From J061 sp003695725 [NCBI: Candidatus Schekmanbacteria bacterium] (GTDB lineage: Bacteria > Schekmanbacteria > GWA2-38-11), in contig RFHX01000006.1 of assembly GCA_003695725.1 (NCBI GenBank), positions 1-7,191 on the forward strand: a stretch of 7,191 bases of DNA, read 5' to 3'. Below are positions 4,640-7,191 of the stretch, piece by piece (position 1 is the first letter of the stretch; each line of letters opens with the position of its first letter). Position numbers and translations under genes: made by a program. The notes below the pieces were generated by a model. The model worked only from the letters and a program-made list of their open reading frames with translations. It was not told the origin of the DNA and ran no database searches.

Positions 4640-7084
4640 ATGGCGCTAAAAAAATCACAACTCTATAGCTCGCTTTGGCAAAGCTGTGATGAATTGCGCG
4701 GCGGAATGGACGCCTCGCAGTACAAAGACTACGTGCTGACACTTCTCTTCCTGAAATATGTTTCTGATAAATCCAAACAAAGTGATGCCCTGATTGAAGT
4801 GCCTAAAGAATGCGCCTTTGAGGATATGGTGGGCTTGAAGGGTGATAAGGAGATTGGGGACAAGATCAACAAAATCATCGCAAAAATCGCAGAAGCCAAC
4901 GACCTGCTGGGAGTAATCGATCAGGCGGACTTCAACGACGAGGCAAAGCTTGGACGAGGCAAGGAGATGACGGATCGGCTCTCAAAGCTTATTGCCATCT
5001 TTGAAGGACTGGATTTCAGCACCAATCGAGCTGAAGGCGATGATCTTCTGGGCGATGCCTATGAGTACCTGATGCGCCATTTTGCTACTGAAAGCGGCAA
5101 AAGCAAGGGACAGTTCTACACGCCTGCAGAGGTTTCCCGGGTGATGTCACAGGTAATTGGCATCGAGCGAGCTAAAGAACTGGATTCGCCCACAGTGTAC
5201 GATCCTACTTGCGGTTCGGGGTCGTTGCTGATCAAGGCGGCAAATGAAGCCAACACACCCAAACTTGCCATCTATGGGCAGGAGATGGATGTAGCTACTT
5301 GGGCGCTGGCAAAGATGAATATGTTTCTACACGGCTATCCCACCGCAGAAATCTGGCACGGAAACACTCTATCCGATCCCCATTTCAAAAACCGAGACGG
5401 CAAACTAAAAACTTTCGACTTTGCCGTGGCAAATCCGCCCTTTTCACAGAAAAACTGGACCAGCGGGTTGGATCTGGAGCATGACGAATTTGACCGCTTT
5501 GACTATGGCATACCTCCGGCAAAAAACGGCGATTATGCATTTCTATTGCATCTGGTCAAATCGCTGAAAAGCAGCGGTAAGGGTGCAATAATTCTGCCCC
5601 ATGGGGTGCTCTTTCGCGGCAACCGTGAGGCGGACATCCGCCGTGAATTGGTGTGCCGCGGCTATATCAAGGGCGTCATAGGACTGCCGCCCAACCTTTT
5701 TTACGGCACCGGCATACCCGCCTGCATCGTCGTGATAGACAAGGAAGGTGCGCCCACGCGAAAAGGCATTTTTATGATTGATGCCTCCAAAGACTATATT
5801 AAGGACGGCAACAAAAACCGCTTGCGCGAGCAGGACATCCATAAAATCGTGGATGTCTTCAACAACCAGATAGAAATCCCCGGCTACTCCCGGATGGTTC
5901 TCATCACCGAAATCGCAGATTCCAAAAACGGCTACAACCTGAACATTCCCCGTTACATCGACTCCAGTGAGTCGGAAGACCTACACGATCTGCACGCCCA
6001 TATTCACGGTGGCATACCGGAGGGCGATATCGACGCATTGCAGGAATACTGGCAGGTTTTTTCCACCTTGCGGCAGGAGCTGTTCCAAAACAATGGCAGG
6101 AACGGTTACTGCGAGCCACGCATCGCACCCAACCAGATTAAACAAACCATCACCGCCCATCAGGAGTTCACCGCTTACGCTGAAGGAGTGAAGAAAATCT
6201 TTCAGAAGTGGCAGGAGGCGCACCGCGAGCGGTTGATGAATCTAAAAGAGAATGACCATCCCAAAACGCTGATTCGCGAGCTGGCGGAGGATTTACTGAA
6301 ACGCTTTACGGATGTACTGCTTTTGGACAAATATGATGTTTATCAGCGGCTGATGGACTACTGGCTGGAGACGATGCAGGACGATGTCTATCTGATCGTC
6401 TCCGAAGGGTGGCAGGAAGCGGCAAAGCCGCGAACAGTGATCGAGGATAAAGCGCGCAAGATAAAGGAAACGCCTGATTTGACCATCGGCCGGCAGAAGT
6501 ACAAAATGGACCTTCTTCCGCCGGCGCTAATTGTGGCGCGCTATTTTACCGAGGCGCAAGCGAAACTGGAAGATTTGCAAGCAATGGCGGACGAAGCCGC
6601 GCAGGCGCTGGAGAGTTTTGTGGAAGAACACAGCGGCGAGGAAGGAGCACTGGAGGATGTAGTAAACGACAAAGGGAAAGTTACCAAAGCGGCGGTTAAC
6701 CAGAAACTGAAAGAACTGGGCGCAGATGCGGAACTGGCAGAAGAGCGGCAGGTGCTGGAACAATGCTTGGCGCTGATTGAAGCCGAAGCCGCCGCCCGCA
6801 AGATGGTGAAGGAAGCGCAGGAAGAACTGGCCCGCCAGACACTTGAGAAATACGATGAGCTGACTGAAGAAGAAATTAAAACGCTGGTAATAAAGAACAA
6901 GTGGTTTGCCGCGCTGAATGATTCCATAGAGGGCGAAATCCAGCGGGTGGTACAGCGCCTGACCGAACGGATTAAAGAATTGGAGGAGCGCTACGCCGAA
7001 CCATTGCCGGAGATTGAAAAGGAAGTGGAAACCTACGAGGCAAAGGTGAAGGAGCATTTAAAAAAAATGGGATTGGAGTTTTAA
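4640..7084 (+). CDS. hsdM: Type I restriction-modification system DNA methyltransferase subunit (N6-adenine), long form
   Basis: An 814-residue protein that, with a specificity subunit HsdS, methylates adenine N6 at a bipartite DNA site using S-adenosylmethionine, and joins HsdR for restriction. Seen in order: the HsdM N-terminal helical domain (about 8-140, with SSLWQSCDELRGGMDASQYKDYVLTLLFLKYVSD); GQFYTP (157-162, motif X region); DPTCGSGSLL (188-197, motif I, AdoMet binding); YGQEMD (212-217, with acidic Glu215); ANPPF (264-268, catalytic motif IV of N6-adenine enzymes); and NGDYAFLLHLVKSLKSSGKGAIILPHGVLFRG (about 296-327). Typical HsdM proteins have about 500 residues. Here some 320 more follow, rich in Glu, Lys, Ala and Leu and predicted helical or coiled coil (about 635-735 and 740-810), ending in a basic-acidic helix. 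I recall long HsdM variants with such a tail, so it need not be a new fusion. GC content is well above that of the genes to the left, which suggests horizontal acquisition. No hsdS follows within the 107 nt left; hsdS and hsdR may lie further right, or the gene may be an orphan. Confidence 0.95.
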   Translation: MALKKSQLYSSLWQSCDELRGGMDASQYKDYVLTLLFLKYVSDKSKQSDALIEVPKECAFEDMVGLKGDKEIGDKINKIIAKIAEANDLLGVIDQADFNDEAKLGRGKEMTDRLSKLIAIFEGLDFSTNRAEGDDLLGDAYEYLMRHFATESGKSKGQFYTPAEVSRVMSQVIGIERAKELDSPTVYDPTCGSGSLLIKAANEANTPKLAIYGQEMDVATWALAKMNMFLHGYPTAEIWHGNTLSDPHFKNRDGKLKTFDFAVANPPFSQKNWTSGLDLEHDEFDRFDYGIPPAKNGDYAFLLHLVKSLKSSGKGAIILPHGVLFRGNREADIRRELVCRGYIKGVIGLPPNLFYGTGIPACIVVIDKEGAPTRKGIFMIDASKDYIKDGNKNRLREQDIHKIVDVFNNQIEIPGYSRMVLITEIADSKNGYNLNIPRYIDSSESEDLHDLHAHIHGGIPEGDIDALQEYWQVFSTLRQELFQNNGRNGYCEPRIAPNQIKQTITAHQEFTAYAEGVKKIFQKWQEAHRERLMNLKENDHPKTLIRELAEDLLKRFTDVLLLDKYDVYQRLMDYWLETMQDDVYLIVSEGWQEAAKPRTVIEDKARKIKETPDLTIGRQKYKMDLLPPALIVARYFTEAQAKLEDLQAMADEAAQALESFVEEHSGEEGALEDVVNDKGKVTKAAVNQKLKELGADAELAEERQVLEQCLALIEAEAAARKMVKEAQEELARQTLEKYDELTEEEIKTLVIKNKWFAALNDSIEGEIQRVVQRLTERIKELEERYAEPLPEIEKEVETYEAKVKEHLKKMGLEF

Positions 7085-7090
7085 TATTTT

Positions 7091-7186
7091 ATGATGGTAA
7101 ACTTTAATTTTTCTGTTATATTAAAGGCTGCCTTTAATATAACGCCCTTACAGGAACCTAATAATCTTAAAAAGTTAGTTGATTAG
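7091..7186 (+). CDS. Doubtful 31-codon ORF right after hsdM
   Basis: It begins with two ATGs (MMVNFNFSVILK...) six bases after the hsdM stop and ends with TAG, giving 31 residues that end in ...LKKLVD. A GGAG at 7075-7078, inside the end of hsdM, lies 12 nt before the first ATG, which is a long but possible spacing. I recognise no family. The ORF contains the whole 29-bp inverted repeat, so it may be an accidental reading of that element, or the remnant of a gene start. Its base composition is AT-rich, unlike hsdM. Confidence 0.15.
   Translation: MMVNFNFSVILKAAFNITPLQEPNNLKKLVD
7115..7143. repeat. Perfect inverted repeat, 14-bp arms around a single T
   Basis: GTTATATTAAAGGC (7115-7128), T, GCCTTTAATATAAC (7130-7143). 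As RNA it would fold into a hairpin of about 13 pairs with a three-base loop, 31 nt after the hsdM stop. No T-run follows on either strand (the + strand continues GCCCTTACAGG), so it is not a standard intrinsic terminator. It could be a processing or mRNA-end hairpin, a protein-binding palindrome or a mobile miniature repeat. A weaker inverted repeat CCTAAT (7157-7162) / ATTAGG (7182-7187) follows. Confidence 0.8.
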
Positions 7187-7191
7187 GATAT

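Noticed and set aside
6527-7057. 176-codon ORF antisense to the end of hsdM
   Set aside because: It is a shadow of the hsdM frame: Phe/Leu/Gln-rich sequence mirroring the Glu/Lys/Ala-rich sense strand, with no domain and no ribosome binding site.

Overview
The window carries four complete protein genes and one partial one, in three transcription units. The native-looking left part (1 to about 4200) is AT-rich, with Shine-Dalgarno sites of bacterial type. It encodes a tungsten/pterin oxidoreductase of the aldehyde:ferredoxin oxidoreductase (AFOR) family, which points to an anaerobic bacterium, or less likely an archaeon. The sequence does not let me name a phylum; a subsurface or sediment anaerobe would fit.

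Region 1 (minus strand, 2339 to 1): a two-gene operon of a DUF169-family protein (237 aa) followed 41 nt later by the AFOR-family enzyme, whose last part lies beyond the left edge. Both genes have clear ribosome binding sites. Region 2 (2340-2556): a divergent AT-rich promoter region holding a near-perfect palindrome and a -10-like hexamer very close to the next start codon. Region 3 (plus strand, 2557-4207): a GT2 glycosyltransferase and a NodB-type polysaccharide deacetylase, 10 nt apart and probably translationally coupled. They look like a transferase/deacetylase pair acting on one glycan or glycolipid, by analogy with ArnC/ArnD. Region 4 (4208-4639): 432 nt of very AT-rich DNA with no credible gene but a plausible promoter just before the next gene. 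Region 5 (4640-7084): a long type I restriction-modification methyltransferase subunit (HsdM, 814 aa) with visibly higher GC and different codon use, probably acquired horizontally. Region 6 (7085-7191): a 31-codon ORF of doubtful status that contains a perfect 14-bp-arm inverted repeat. No hsdS or hsdR is visible before the window ends.

No wholly new system is provable here. The leads most worth following are the DUF169/AFOR operon (an uncharacterised family tied to a tungstoenzyme), the coupled glycosyltransferase/deacetylase pair with an unusual DEID motif, and the palindrome between hsdM and whatever follows it.
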